From the NCBI GenBank assembly GCA_963682175.1, contig OY821786.1:24326501-24390500 (forward strand): DNA of 64,000 bases, read 5' to 3'. The stretch comes from Triglochin maritima. Its lineage: Eukaryota; Streptophyta; Magnoliopsida; Alismatales; Juncaginaceae. Below are positions 31,894 through 44,945 of the stretch, one piece after another. The notes below the pieces were generated by a model. The model was not told the origin of the DNA, ran no database searches, and saw only the letters and a program-made list of their open reading frames with translations. Position numbers and translations under genes: made by a program. Within the stretch, counting starts at the first letter, position 1. Each line of letters opens with the position of its first letter.

Positions 31894-34800
31894 TTGTTTT
31901 TCACTCTCTTATTGTCCCGCGCTCTCTCCTTCTCACTCCTCTCTCTGATTCCCACTTCTATCTTCTATCTTCTCTCTCCTTATCCTTCACTCTTCGTCTT
32001 CAATCTCCTTCCCTCTCTCTCCTTCTCCTCTACTTCAATACCTCTCCTTCCCTTTCCCTTTTTCCTTCTCCTTCTCTCTCTTCTTCCTGTCTCTCTCTCT
32101 CCCTCGCTTGCCTTCTCCTCTTGCTTCTCTCCCTCCCTCTCCTTCTCCTTCCCATCTCCGCTCTTCTCCCCCTCTCCGTCTCCTCCTCTCTCCGTCTTCC
32201 TCCTTCCCCCTCCATCTCCCTCTACTTCTCTCTCCTTGTCCATCTCTCTCCCCCTCCTCTCTCACTCTGTCGTACTCTCTCCCTCTCCTCCTTCTTCTCC
32301 CCTCTTTCCACCTCCTCTATCTCTCCTCTCTTCGTCTCCTTCTCCTTCTCGCTCTCCTCCCCTCCCACTCCCATTGTCCTTCTCTCTCCCTCTCCAATCC
32401 ACTCTCCCCTTCTCCTTCTCTCTGCGTGCCCTTATTCTTCTCTCCGTCGTTCTCCTTCTCTCTCCTTGTCCTCTCTGTTGTTCTCCTTCTCATCTCCTTC
32501 TTCTTCTCCTCCTCCTCCTCTCTCCTTCTTCTCCCTCCTCCTCCTCTTCCTCCTCTCTCTCCTTCTCTTTCTCTCATCCCTCTCCTTCTCCTTCGCTTGT
32601 CCTTCTCTCTCCTCCTCCCTCTTCTTTTCCTCTCCGTCACCTTCACTCTCTCTCACTCCTCTCGTTCTCCTTCCCTCTCCCCCTTCTCCGTCTCTCTATT
32701 CCTCTCTCTCCTTACCTTTTATCTCTACTTCTCCTTCTCCCTCCCTCTTTCCTTCTCTCCTTCCCTTCCAGTCCCCTCTTCCTTCTCTCTCTCCTTCTCC
32801 ATCTAGCTCACTTACCGACTCCCTCACTCTTTCTCCCCCTCTCCTTCTCTTTCTCTCTCTCCTTTTCCTTCATTCACAGTCTCCTTCGCTCTCCTCTCTC
32901 TACTTCTCGCTCTAATTCACTCTCTCCCCTTCTCCGTTTCACTCCCTCCTTATCTCTCCCTCTCTCTCCTTCTCTATTGTTCTCTCTACTTCTCCATCTC
33001 TCCTTGCCCTTCTCACTCCCTCCCCCTCTGTCCAACTCTCCTCTCTCTCCTTCTCCTTCTACCTCTCTCCATCTCTCCCTCTCTCCTTGTTTCCCCATTT
33101 CCTTCTCTCTCGTCCTACACTCTCCTTCTCTCTCCCCACTCCTTCTCCTTGTTTTTCACTCTCTTATTGTCCCGCGCTCTCTCCTTCTCACTCCTCTCTC
33201 TGATTCTCCCTTCTATCTTCTATCTTCTCTCTCCTTATCCTTCACTCTTCGTCTTCAATCTCCTTCCCTCTCTCTCCTTCTCCTCTACTTCAATACCTCT
33301 CCTTCCCTTTCCCTTTTTCCTTCTCCTTCTCTCTCTTCTTCCTGTCTCTCTCTCTCTCCCTCGCTTGCCTTCTCCTCTTGCTTCTCTCCCTCCCTCTCCT
33401 TCTCCTTCCCATCTCCGCTCTTCTCCCCCTCTCCGTCTCCTCCTCTCTCCGTCTTCCTCCTTCCCCCTCCATCTCCCTCTACTTCTCTCTCCTTGTCCAT
33501 CTCTCTCCCCCTCCTCTCTCACTCTGTCGTACTCTCTCGCTCTCCTCCTTCTTCTCCCCTCTTTCCTCCTCCTCTATCTCTCCTCTCTTCGTCTCCTTCT
33601 CCTTCTCGCTCTCCTCCCCTCCCACTCCCATTGTCCTTCTCTCTCCCTCTCCTATCCACTCTCCCCTTCTCCTTCTCTCTGCGTGCCCTTATTCTTCTCT
33701 CCGTCGTTCTCCTTCTCTCTCCTTGTCCTCTCTCTTGTTCTCCTTCTCATCTCCTTCTTCTTCTCCTCCTCCTCCTCTCTCCTTCTTCTCCCTCCTCCTC
33801 CTCTTCCTCCTCTCTCTCCTTCTCTTTCTCTCATCCCTCTCCTTCTCCTTCGCTTGTCCTTCTCTCTCCTCCTCCCTCTTCTTTTCCTCTCCGTCACCTT
33901 CACTCTCTCTCACTCCTCTCGTTCTCCTTCCCTCTCCCCCTTCTCCGTCTCTCTATTCCTCTCTCTCCTTACCTTTTATCTCTACTTCTCCTTCTCCCTC
34001 CCTCTTTCCTTCTCTCCTTACCTTCCAGTCCCCTCTTCCTTCTCTCTCTCCTTCTCCATCTAGCTCACTTACCGACTCCCTCACTCTTTCTCCCCCTCTC
34101 CTTCTCTTTCTCTCTCTCCTTTTCCTTCATTCACAGTCTCCTTCGCTCTCCTCTCTCTACTTCTCGCTCTAATTCACTCTCTCACCTTCTCCGTTTCACT
34201 CCCTCCTTATCTCTCCCTCTCTCTCCTTCTCTATTGTTCTCTCTACTTCTCCATCTCTCCTTGCCCTTCTCACTCCCTCCCCCTCTGTCCACCTCTCCTC
34301 TCTCTCCTTCTCCTTCTACCTCTCTCCATCTCTCCCTCTCTCCTTGTTTCCCCATTTCCTTCTCTCTCGTCCTACACTCTCCTTCTCTCTCCCCACTCCT
34401 TCTCCTTGTTTTTCACTCTCTTATTGTCCCGCGCTCTCTCCTTCTCACTCCTCTCTCTGATTCTCCCTTCTATCTTCTATCTTCTCTCTCCTTATCCTTC
34501 ACTCTTCGTCTTCAATCTCCTTCCCTCTCTCTCCTTCTCCTCTACTTCAATACCTCTCCTTCCCTTTCCCTTTTTCCTTCTCCTTCTCTCTCTTCTTCCT
34601 GTCTCTCTCTCTCTCCCTCGCTTGCCTTCTCCTCTTGCTTCTCTCCCTCCGTCTCCTTCTCCTTCCCATCTCCGCTCTTCTCCCCCTCTCCGTCTCCTCC
34701 TCTCTCCGTCTTCCTCCTTCCCCCTCCATCTCCCTCTACTTCTCTCTCCTTGTCCATCTCTCTCCCCCTCCTCTCTCACTCTGTCGTACTCCCTCGCTCT

Positions 34801-37800
34801 CCTCCTTCTTCTCCCCTCTTTCCTCCTCCTCTATCTCTCCTCTCTTCGTCTCCTTCTCCTTCTCGCTCTCCTCCCCTCCCACTCCCATTGTCCTTCTCTC
34901 TCCCTCTCCTATCCACTCTCCCCTTCTCCTTCTCTCTGCGTGCCCTTATTCTTCTCTCCGTCGTTCTCCTTCTCTCTCCTTGTCCTCTCTCTTGTTCTCC
35001 TTCTCATCTCCTTCTTCTTCTCCTCCTCCTCCTCTCTCCCTCCTCCTCCTCTTCCTCCTCTCTCTCCTTCTCTTTCTCTCATCTCTCTCCTTCTCCTTCG
35101 CTTGTCCTTCTCTCTCCTCCTCCCTCTTCTTTTCCTCTCCGTCACCTTCACTCTCTCTCACACCTCTCGTTCTCCTTCCCTCTCCCCTTCTCCGTCTCTC
35201 TATTCCTCTCTCTCCTTACCTTTTATCTCTACTTCTCCTTCTCCCTCCCTCTTTCCTTCTCTCCTTCCCTTCCAGTCCCCTCTTCCTTCTCTCTCTCCTT
35301 CTCCATCTAGCTCACTTACCGACTCCCTCACTCTTTCTCCCCCTCTCCTTCTCTTTCTCTCTCTCCTTTTCCTTCATTCACAGTCTCCTTCGCTCTCCTC
35401 TCTCTACTTCTCGCTCTAATTCACTCTCTCCCCTTCTCCGTTTCACTCCCTCCTTATCTCTCCCTCTCTCTCCTTCTCTATTGTTCTCTCTACTTCTCCA
35501 TCTCTCCTTGCCCTTCTCACTCCCTCCCCCTCTGTCCACCTCTCCTCTCTCTCCTTCTCCTTCTACCTCTCTCCCTCTCTCCTTGTTTTTCAATATTTCC
35601 TTCGCTCTCGTCCTACACTCTCCTTCTCTCTCCCCACTCCTTCTCCTTGTTTTTCACTCTCTTATTGTCCCGCGCTCTCTCCTTCTCACTCCTCTCTCTG
35701 ATTCTCCCTTCTATCTTCTATCTTCTCTCTCCTTATCCTTCACTCTTCGTCTTCAATCTCCTTCCCTCTCTCTCCTTCTCCTCTACTTCAATACCTCTCC
35801 TTCCCTTTCCCTTTTTCCTTCTCCTTCTCTCTCTTCTTCCTGTCTCTCTCTCTCCCTCGCTTGCCTTCTCCTCTTGCTTCTCTCCCTCCCTCTCCTTCTC
35901 CTTCCCATCTCCGCTCTTCTCCCCCTCTCCGTCTCCTCCTCTCTCCGTCTTCCTCCTTCCCCCTCCATCTCCCTCTACTTCTCTCTCCTTGTCCATCTCT
36001 CTCCCCCTCCTCTCTCACTCTGTCGTACTCTCTCGCTCTCCTCCTTCTTCTCCCCTCTTTCCTCCTCCTCTATCTCTCCTCTCTTCGTCTCCTTCTCCTT
36101 CTCGCTCTCCTCCCCTCCCACTCCCATTGTCCTTCTCTCTCCCTCTCCTATCCACTCTCCCCTTCTCCTTCTCTCTGCGTGCCCTTATTCTTCTCTCCGT
36201 CGTTCTCCTTCTCTCTCCTTGTCCTCTCTCTTGTTCTCCTTCTCATCTCCTTCTTCTTCTCCTCCTCCTCCTCTCTCCTTCTTCTCCCTCCTCCTCCTCT
36301 TCCTCCTCTCTCTCCTTCTCTTTCTCTCATCCCTCTCCTTCTCCTTCGCTTGTCCTTCTCTCTCCTCCTCCCTCTTCTTTTCCTCTCCGTCACCTTCACT
36401 CTCTCTCACTCCTCTCGTTCTCCTTCCCTCTCCCCCTTCTCCGTCTCTCTATTCCTCTCTCTCCTTACCTTTTATCTCTACTTCTCCTTCTCCCTCCCTC
36501 TTTCTTTCTCTCCTTCCCTTCCAGTCCCCTCTTCCTTCTCTCTCTCCTTCTCCATCTAGCTCACTTACCGACTCCCTCACTCTTTCTCCCCCTCTCCTTC
36601 TCTTTCTCTCTCTCCTTTTCCTTCATTCACAGTCTCCTTCGCTCTCCTCTCTCTACTTCTCGCTCTAATTCACTCTCTCCCCTTCTCCGTTTCACCCCCT
36701 CCTTATCTCTCCCTCTCTCTCCTTCTCTATTGTTCTCTCTACTTCTCCATCTCTCCTTGCCCTTCTCACTCCCTCCCCCTCTGTCCACCTCTCCTCTCTC
36801 TCCTTCTCCTTCTACCTCTCTCCATCTCTCCCTCTCTCCTTGTTTCCCCATTTCTTTCTCTCTCGTCCTACACTCTCCTTCTCTCTCCCCACCCCTTCTC
36901 CTTGTTTTTCACTCTCTTATTGTCCCGCGCTCTCTCCTTCTCACTCCTCTCTCTGATTCTCCCTTCTATCTTCTATCTTCTCTCTCCTTATCCTTCACTC
37001 TTCGTCTTCAATCTCCTTCCCTCTCTCTCCTTCTCCTCTACTTCAATACCTCTCCTTCCCTTTCCCTTTTTCCTTCTCCTTCTCTCTCTTCTTCCTGTCT
37101 CTCTCTCTCCCTCGCTTGCCTTCTCCTCTTGCTTCTCTCCCTCCCTCTCCTTCCCATCTCCGCTCTTCTCCCCCTCTCAGTCTCCTCCTCTCTCCGTCTT
37201 CCTCCTTCCCCCTCCATCTCCCTCTACTTCTCTCTCCTTGTCCATCTCTCTCTCCCTCCTCTCTCACTCTGTCGTACTCTCTCGCTCTCCTCCTTCTTCT
37301 CCCCTCTTTCCTCCTCCTCTATCTCTCCTCTCTTCGTCTCCTTCTCCTTCTCGGTCTCCTCCCCTCCCACTCCCATTGTCCTTCTCTTTCCTCTCCTATC
37401 CACTCTCCCCTTCTCCTTCTCTCTGCGTGCCCTTATTCTTCTCTCCGTCGTTCTCCTTCTCTCTCCTTGTCCTCTCTCTTGTTCTCCTTCTCATCTCCTT
37501 CTTCTTCTCCTCCTCCTCCTCCTCTCTCCTTCTCCTCCCTCCTCCTCCTCTTCCTCCTCTCTCTCCTTCTCTTTCTCTCATCCCTCTCCTTCTCCTTCGC
37601 TTGTCCTTCTCTCTCCTCCTCCCTCTTCTTTTCCTCTCCGTCACCTTCACACTCTCTCACTCCTCTCGTTCTCCTTCCCTCTCCCCCTTCTCCGTCTCTC
37701 TATTCCTCTCTCTCCTTACCTTTTATCTCTACTTCTCCTTCTCCCTCCCACTTTCCTTCTCTCCTTCCCTTCCAGTCCCCTCTTCCTTCTCTCTCTCCTT

Positions 37801-38115
37801 CTCCATCTAGCTCACTTACCGACTCCCTCACTCTTTCTCCCCCTCTCCTTCTCTTTCTCTCTCTCCTTTTCCTTCATTCACAGTCTCCTTCGCTCTCCTC
37901 TCTCTACTTCTCGCTCTAATTCACTCTCTCCCCTTCTCCGTTTCACTCCCTCCTTAACTCTCCCTCTCTCTCCTTCTCTATTGTTCTCTCTACTTCTCCA
38001 TCTCTCCTTGCCCTTCTCACTCCCTCCCCCTCTGTCCACCTCTCCTCTCTCTCCTTCTCCTTCTACCTCTCTCCATCTCTCCCTCTCTTCTTGTTTCCCC
38101 ATTTCCTTCTCTCTC

Positions 38116-38207
38116 GTCCTACACTCTCCTTCTCTCTCGTCCTACACTCTCCTTCTCTCTCGTCCTACACTCTCCTTCTCTCTCGTCCTACACTCTCCTT
38201 CTCTCTC
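38116..38207. repeat. 23-bp sequence amplified to four copies inside one monomer
   Basis: GTCCTACACTCTCCTTCTC plus TCTC, 23 bp, occurs four times in a row (G of GTCC at 38116, 38139, 38162 and 38185). Other monomers have one copy. The three extra copies explain the 1320-bp spacing between phase marks at 36902 and 38222. Confidence 0.9.
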
Positions 38208-41200
38208 CCCACTCCTTCTCCTTGTTTTTCACTCTCTTATTGTCCCGCGCTCTCTCCTTCTCACTCCTCTCTCTGATTCTCCCTTCTATCTTCTATCTTC
38301 TCTCTCCTTATCCTTCACTCTTCGTCTTCAATCTCCTTCCCTCTCTCTCCTTCTCCTCTACTTCAATACCTCTCCTTCCCTTTCCCTTTTTCCTTCTCCT
38401 TCTCTCTCTTCTTCCTTTCTCTCTCTCTCCCTCGCTTGCCTTCTCCTCTTGCTTCTCTCCCTCCCTCTCCGTCTCCTTCCCATCTCCGCTCTTCTCCCCC
38501 TCTCCGTCTCCTCCTCTCTCCGTCTTCCTCCTTCCCCCTCCATCTCCCTCTACTTCTCTCTCCTTGTCCATCTCTCTCCCCCTCCTCTCTCACTCTGTCG
38601 TACTCTCTCGCTCTCCTCCTTCTTCTCCCCTCTTTCCTCCTCCTCTATCTCTCCTCTCTTCGTCTCCTTCTCCTTCTCGCTCTCCTCCCCTCCCACTCCC
38701 ATTGTCCTTCTCTCTCCCTCTCCTATCCACTCTCCCCTTCTCCTTCTCTCTGCGTGCCCTTATTCTTCTCTCCGTCGTTCTCCTTCTCTCTCCTTGTCCT
38801 CTCTCTTGTTCTCCTTCTCATCTCCTTCTTCTTCTCCTCCTCCTCCTCCTCTCTCCTTCTTCTCCCTCCTCCTCCTCTTCCTCCTCTCTCTCCTTCTCTT
38901 TCTCTCATCCCTCTCCTTCTCCTTCGCTTGTCCTTCTCTCTCCTCCTCCCTCTTCTTTTCCTCTCCGTCACCTTCACTCTCTCTCACTCCTCTCGTTCTC
39001 CTTCCCTCTCCCCCTTCTCCGTCTCTCTATTCCTCTCTCTCCTTACCTTTTATCTCTACTTCTCCTTCTCCCTCCCTCTTTCCTTCTCTCCTTCCCTTCC
39101 AGTCCCCTCTTCCTTCTCTCTCTCCTTCTCCATCTAGCTCACTTACCGACTCCCTCACTCTTTCTCCCCCTCTCCTTCTCTTTCTCTCTCTCCTTTTCCT
39201 TCATTCACAGTCTCCTTCGCTCTCCTCTCTCTACTTCTCGCTCTAATTCACTCTCTCCCCTTCTCCATTTCACTCCCTCCTTATCTCTCCCTCTCTCTCC
39301 TTCTCTATTGTTCTCTCTACTTCTCCATCTCTCCTTGCCCTTCTCACTCCCTCCCCCTCTGTCCACCTCTCCTCTCTCTCCTTCTCCTTCTACCTCTCTC
39401 CATCTCTCCCTCTCTCCTTGTTTCCCCATTTCCTTCTCTCTCGTCCTACACTCTCCTTCTCTCTCCCCACTCCTTCTCCTTGTTTTTCACTCTCTTATTG
39501 TCCCGCGCTCTCTCCTTCTCACTCCTCTCTCTGATTCTCCCTTCTATCTTCTATCTTCTCTCTCCTTATCCTTCACTCTTCGTCTTCAATCTCCTTCCCT
39601 CTCTCTCCTTCTCCTCTACTTCAATACCTCTCCTTCCCTTTCCCTTTTTCCTTCTCCTTCTCTCTCTTCTTCCTGTCTCTCTCTCTCCCTCGCTTGCCTT
39701 CTCCTCTTGCTTCTCTCCCTCCCTCTCCTTCTCCTTCCCATCTCCGCTCTTCTCCCCCTCTCCGTCTCCTCCTCTCTCCGTCTTCCTCCTTCCCCCTCCA
39801 TCTCCCTCTACTTCTCTCTCCTTGTCCATCTCTCTCCCCCTCCTCTCTCACTCTGTCGTACTCTCTCGCTCTCCTCCTTCTTCTCCCCTCTTTCCTCCTC
39901 CTCTATCTCTCCTCTCTTCGTCTCCTTCTCCTTCTCGCTCTCCTCCCCTCCCACTCCCATTGTCCTTCTCTCTCCCTCTCCTATCCACGCTCCCCTTCTC
40001 CTTCTCTCTGCGTGCCCTTATTCTTCTCTCCGTCGTTCTCCTTCTCTCTCCTTGTCCTCTCTCTTGTTCTCCTTCTCATCTCCTTCTTCTTCTCCTCCTC
40101 CTCCTCCTCTCTCCTTCTTCTCCCTCCTCCTCCTCTTCCTCCTCTCTCTCCTTCTCTTTCTCTCATCCCTCTCCTTCTCCTTCGCTTGTCCTTCTCTCTC
40201 CTCCTCCCTCTTCTTTTCCTCTCCGTCACCTTCACTCTCTCTCACTCCTCTCGTTCTCCTTCCCTCTCCCCCTTCTCCGTCTCTCTATTCCTCTCTCTCC
40301 TTACCTTTTATCTCTACTTCTCCTTCTCCCTCCCACTTTCCTTCTCTCCTTCCCTTCCAGTCCCCTCTTCCTTCTCTCTCTCCTTCTCCATCTAGCTCAC
40401 TTACCGACTCCCTCACTCTTTCTCCCCCTCTCCTTCTCTTTCTCTCTCTCCTTTTCCTTCATTCACAGTCTCCTTCGCTCTCCTCTCTCTACTTCTCGCT
40501 CTAATTCACTCTCTCCCCTTCTCCGTTTCACTCCCTCCTTATCTCTCCCTCTCTCTCCTTCTCTATTGTTCTCTCTACTTCTCCATCTCTCCTTGCCCTT
40601 CTCACTCCCTCCCCCTCTGTCCACCTCTCCTCTCTCTCCTTCTCCTTCTACCTCTCTCCCTCTCTCCCTCTCTCCTTGTTTCCCCATTTCCTTCTCTCTC
40701 GTCCTACACTCTCCTTCTCTCTCCCCACTCCTTCTCCTTGTTTTTCACTCTCTTATTGTCCCGCGCTCTCTCCTTCTCACTCCTCTCTCTGATTCTCCCT
40801 TCTATCTTCTATCTTCTCTCTCCTTATCCTTCACTCTTCGTCTTCAATCTCCTTCCCTCTCTCTCCTTCTCCTCTACTTCAATACCTCTCCTTCCCTTTC
40901 CCTTTTTCCTTCTCCTTCTCTCTCTTCTTCCTGTCTCTCTCTCTCCCTCGCTTGCCTTCTCCTCTTGCGTCTCTCCCTCCCTCTCCTTCTCCTTCCCATC
41001 TCCGCTCTTCTCCCCCTCTCCGTCTCCTCCTCTCTCCGTCTTCCTCCTTCCCCCTCCATCTCCCTCTACTTCTCTCTCCTTGTCCATCTCTCTCCCCCTC
41101 CTCTCTCACTCTGTCGTACTCTCTCGCTCTCCTCCTTCTTCTCCCCTCTTTCCTCCTCCTCTATCTCTCCTCTCTTCGTCTCCTTCTCCTTCTCGCTCTC

Positions 41201-44200
41201 CTCCCCTCCCACTCCCATTGTCCTTCTCTCTCCCTCTCCTATCCACTCTCCCCTTCTCCTTCTCTCTGCGTGCCCTTATTCTTCTCTCCGTCGTTCTCCT
41301 TCTCTCTCCTTGTCCTCTCTCTTGTTCTCCTTCTCATCTCCTTCTTCTTCTCCTCCTCCTCCTCCTCTCTCCTTCTTCTCCCTCCTCCTTCTCTTCCTCC
41401 TCTCTCTCCTTCTCTTTCTCTCATCCCTCTCCTTCTCCTTCGCTTGTCCTTCTCTCTCCTCCTCCCTCTTCTTTTCCTCTCCGTCACCTTCACTCTCTCT
41501 CACTCCTCTCGTTCTCCTTCCCTCTCCCCCTTCTCCGTCTCTCTATTCCTCTCTCTCCTTACCTTTTATCTCTACTTCTCCTTCTCCCTCCCTCTTTCCT
41601 TCTCTCTCTCCTTCTCCATCTAGCTCACTTACCGACTCCCTCACTCTTTCTCCCCCTCTCCTTCTCTTTCTCTCTCTCCTTTTCCTTCATTAACAGTCTC
41701 CTTCGCTCTCCTCTCTCTACTTCTCGCTCTAATTCACTCTCTCCCCTTCTCCGTTTCACTCCCTCCTTATCTCTCCCTCTCTCTCCTTCTCTATTGTTCT
41801 CTCTACTTCTCCATCTCTCCTTGCCCTTCTCACTCCCTCCCCCTCTGTCCACCTCTCCTCTCTCTCCTTCTCCTTCTACCTCTCTCCATCTCTCCCTCTC
41901 TCCTTGTTTCCCCATTTCCTTCTCTCTCGTCCTACACTCTCCTTCTCTCTCCCCACTCCTTCTCTTTGTTTTTCACTCTCTTATTGTCCCGTGCTCTCTC
42001 CTTCTCACTCCTCTCTCTGATTCTCCCTTCTATCTTCTATCTTCTCTCTCCTTATCCTTCACTCTTCGTCTTCAATCTCCTTCCCTCTCTCTCCTTCTCC
42101 TCTACTTCAATACCTCTCCTTCCCTTTCCCTTTTTCCTTCTCCTTCTCTCTCTTCTTCCTGTCTCTCTCTCTCCCTCGCTTGCCTTCTCCTCTTGCTTCT
42201 CTCCCTCCCTCTCCTTCTCCTTCCCATCTCCGCTCTTCTCCCCCTCTCCGTCTCCTCCTATCTCCGTCTTCCTCCTTCCCCCTCCATCTCCCTCTACTTC
42301 TCTCTCCTTGTCCATCTCTCTCCCCCTCCTCTCTCACTCTGTCGTACTCTCTCGCTCTCCTCCTTCTTCTCCCCTCTTTCCTCCTCCTCTATCTCTCCTC
42401 TCTTCGTCTCCTTCTCCTTCTCGCTCTCCTCCCCTCCCACTCCCATTGTCATTCTCTCTCCCTCTCCTATCCACTCTCCCCTTCTCCTTCTCTCTGCGTG
42501 CCCTTATTCTTCTCTCCGTCGTTCTCCTTCTCTCTCCTTGTCCTCTCTCTTGTTCTCCTTCTCATCTCCTTCTTCTTCTCCTCCTCCTCCTCCTCTCTCC
42601 TTCTTCTCCCTCCTCCTCCACTTCCTCCTCTCTCTCCTTCTCTTTCTCTCATCCCTCTCCTTCTCCTTCGCTTGTCCTTCTCTCTCCTCCTCCCTCTTCT
42701 TTTCCTCTCCGTCACCTTCACTCTCTCTCACTCCTCTCGTTCTCCATCCCTCTCCCCCTTCTTCGTCTCTCTATTCCTCTCTCTCCTTACCTTTTATCTC
42801 TTCTTCTCCTTCTCCCTCCCTCTTTCCTTCTCTCCTTCCCTTCCAGTCCCCTCTTCCTTCTCTCTCTCCTTCTCCATCTAGCTCACTTACCGACTCCCTC
42901 ACTCTTTCTCCCCCTCTCCTTCTCTTTCTCTCTCTCCTTTTCCTTCATTCACAGTCTCCTTCGCTCTCCTCTCTCTACTTCTCGCTCTAATTCACTCTCT
43001 CCCCTTCTCCGTTTCACTCCCTACTTATCTCTCCCTCTCTCTCCTTCTCTATTGTTCTCTCTACTTCTCCATCTCTCCTTGCCCTTCTCACTCCCTCCCC
43101 CTCTGTCCACCTCTCCTCTCTCTCCTTCTCCTTCTACCTCTCTCCCTCTCTCCCTCTCTCCTTGTTTCCCCATTTCCTTCTCTCTCGTCCTACACTCTCC
43201 TTCTCTATCCCCACTCCTTCTCCTTGTTTTTCACTCTCTTATTGTCCCGCGCTCTCTCCTTCTCACTCCTCTCTCTGATTCTCCCTTCTATCTTCTATCT
43301 TCTCTCTCCTTATCCTTCACTCTTCGTCTTCAATCTCCTTCCCTCTCTCTCCTTCTCCTCTACTTCAATACCTCTCCTTCCCTTTCCCGTTTTCCTTCTC
43401 CTTCTCTCTCTTCTTCCTGTCTCTCTCTCTCCCTCGCTTGCCTTCTCCTCTTGCTTCTCTCCCTCCCACTCCTTCTCCTTCCCATCTCCGCTCTTCTCCC
43501 CCTCTCCGTCTCCTCCTCTCTCCGTCTTCCTCCTTCCCCCTCCATCTCCCTCTACTTCTCTCTCCTTGTCCATCTCTCTCCCCCACCTCTCTCACTCTGT
43601 CGTACTCTCTCGCTCTCCTCCTTCTTCTCCCCTCTTTCCTCCTCCTCTATCTCTCCTCTCTTCGTCTCCTTCTCCTTCTCGCTCTCCTCCCCTCCCACTC
43701 CCATTGTCCTTCTCTCTCCCTCTCCTATCCACTCTCCCCTTCTCCTTCTCTCTGCGTGCCCTTATTCTTCTCTCCGTCGTTCTCCTTCTCTCTCATTGTC
43801 CTCTCTCTTGTTCTCCTTCTCATCTCCTTCTTCTTCTCCTCCTCCTCCTCCTCTCTCCTTCTTCTCCCTCCTCCTCCTCTTCCTCCTCTCTCTCCTTCTC
43901 TTTCTCTCATCGCTCTCCTTCTCCTTCGCTTGTCCTTCTCTCTCCTCCTCCCTCTTCTTTTCCTCTCCGTCACCTTCACTCTCTCTCACTCCTCTCGTTC
44001 TCCTTCCCTCTCCCCCTTCTCCGTCTCTCTATTCCTCTCTCTCCTTACCTTTTATCTCTACTTCTCCTTCTCCCTCCCACTTTCCTTCTCTCCTTCCCTT
44101 CCAGTCCCCTCTTCCTTCTCTCTCTCCTTCTCCATCTAGCTCACTTACCGACTCCCTCACTCTTTCTCCCCCTCTCCTTCCCTTTCTCTCTCTCCTTTTC

Positions 44201-44919
44201 CTTCATTCACAGTCTCCTTCGCTCTCCTCTCTCTACTTCTCGCTCTAATTCACTCTCTCCCCTTCTCCGTTTCACTCCCTCCTTATCTCTCCCTCTCTCT
44301 CCTTCTCTATTGTTCTCTCTACTTCTCCATCTCTCCTTGCCCTTCTCACTCCCTCCCCCTCTGTCCACCTCTCCTCTCTCTCCTTCTCCTTCTACCTCTC
44401 TCCCTCTCTCCTTGTTTCCCCATTTCCTTCTCTCTCGTCCTACACTCTCCTTCTCTCTCCCCACTCCTTCTCCTTGTTTTTCACTCTCTTATTGTCCCGC
44501 GCTCTCTCCTTCTCACTCCTCTCTCTGATTCTCCCTTCTATCTTCTATCTTCTCTCTCCTTATCCTTCACTCTTCGTCTTCAATCTCCTTCCCTCTCTCT
44601 CCTTCTCCTCTACTTCAATACCTCTCCTTCCCTTTCCCTTTTTCCTTCTCCTTCTCTCTCTTCTTCCTGTCTCTCTCTCTCCCTCGCTTGCCTTCTCCTC
44701 TTGCTTCTCTCCCTCCCTCTCCTTCTCCTTCCCATCTCCGCTCTTCTCCCCCTCTCCGTCTCCTCCTCTCTCCGTCTTCCTCCTTCCCCCTCCATCTCCC
44801 ACTACTTCTCTCTCATTGTCCAACTCTCTCCCCCTCCTCTCTCACTCTGTCGTACTCTCTCGCTCTCCTCCTTCTTCTCCCCTCTTTCCTCCTCCTCTAT
44901 CTCTCCTCTCTTCGTCTCC

Positions 44920-44945
44920 TTCTCCTTCTCCTTCTCCTTCTCGCT
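44920..44945. repeat. Local CCTTCT expansion in one monomer
   Basis: GTCTCCTTCTCC is followed by two extra CTTCTC hexamers before GCTCTCC. This adds 12 bp and gives a 1270-bp monomer (44474-45743). It looks like replication slippage. Confidence 0.75.

Noticed and set aside
35647..39246. 1199-codon plus-strand open frame (and similar long ones elsewhere)
   Set aside because: Low-complexity Leu/Ser/Pro translation of satellite. It starts from TTG at the monomer phase mark, repeats each monomer, and overlaps other equally open frames. No domain.
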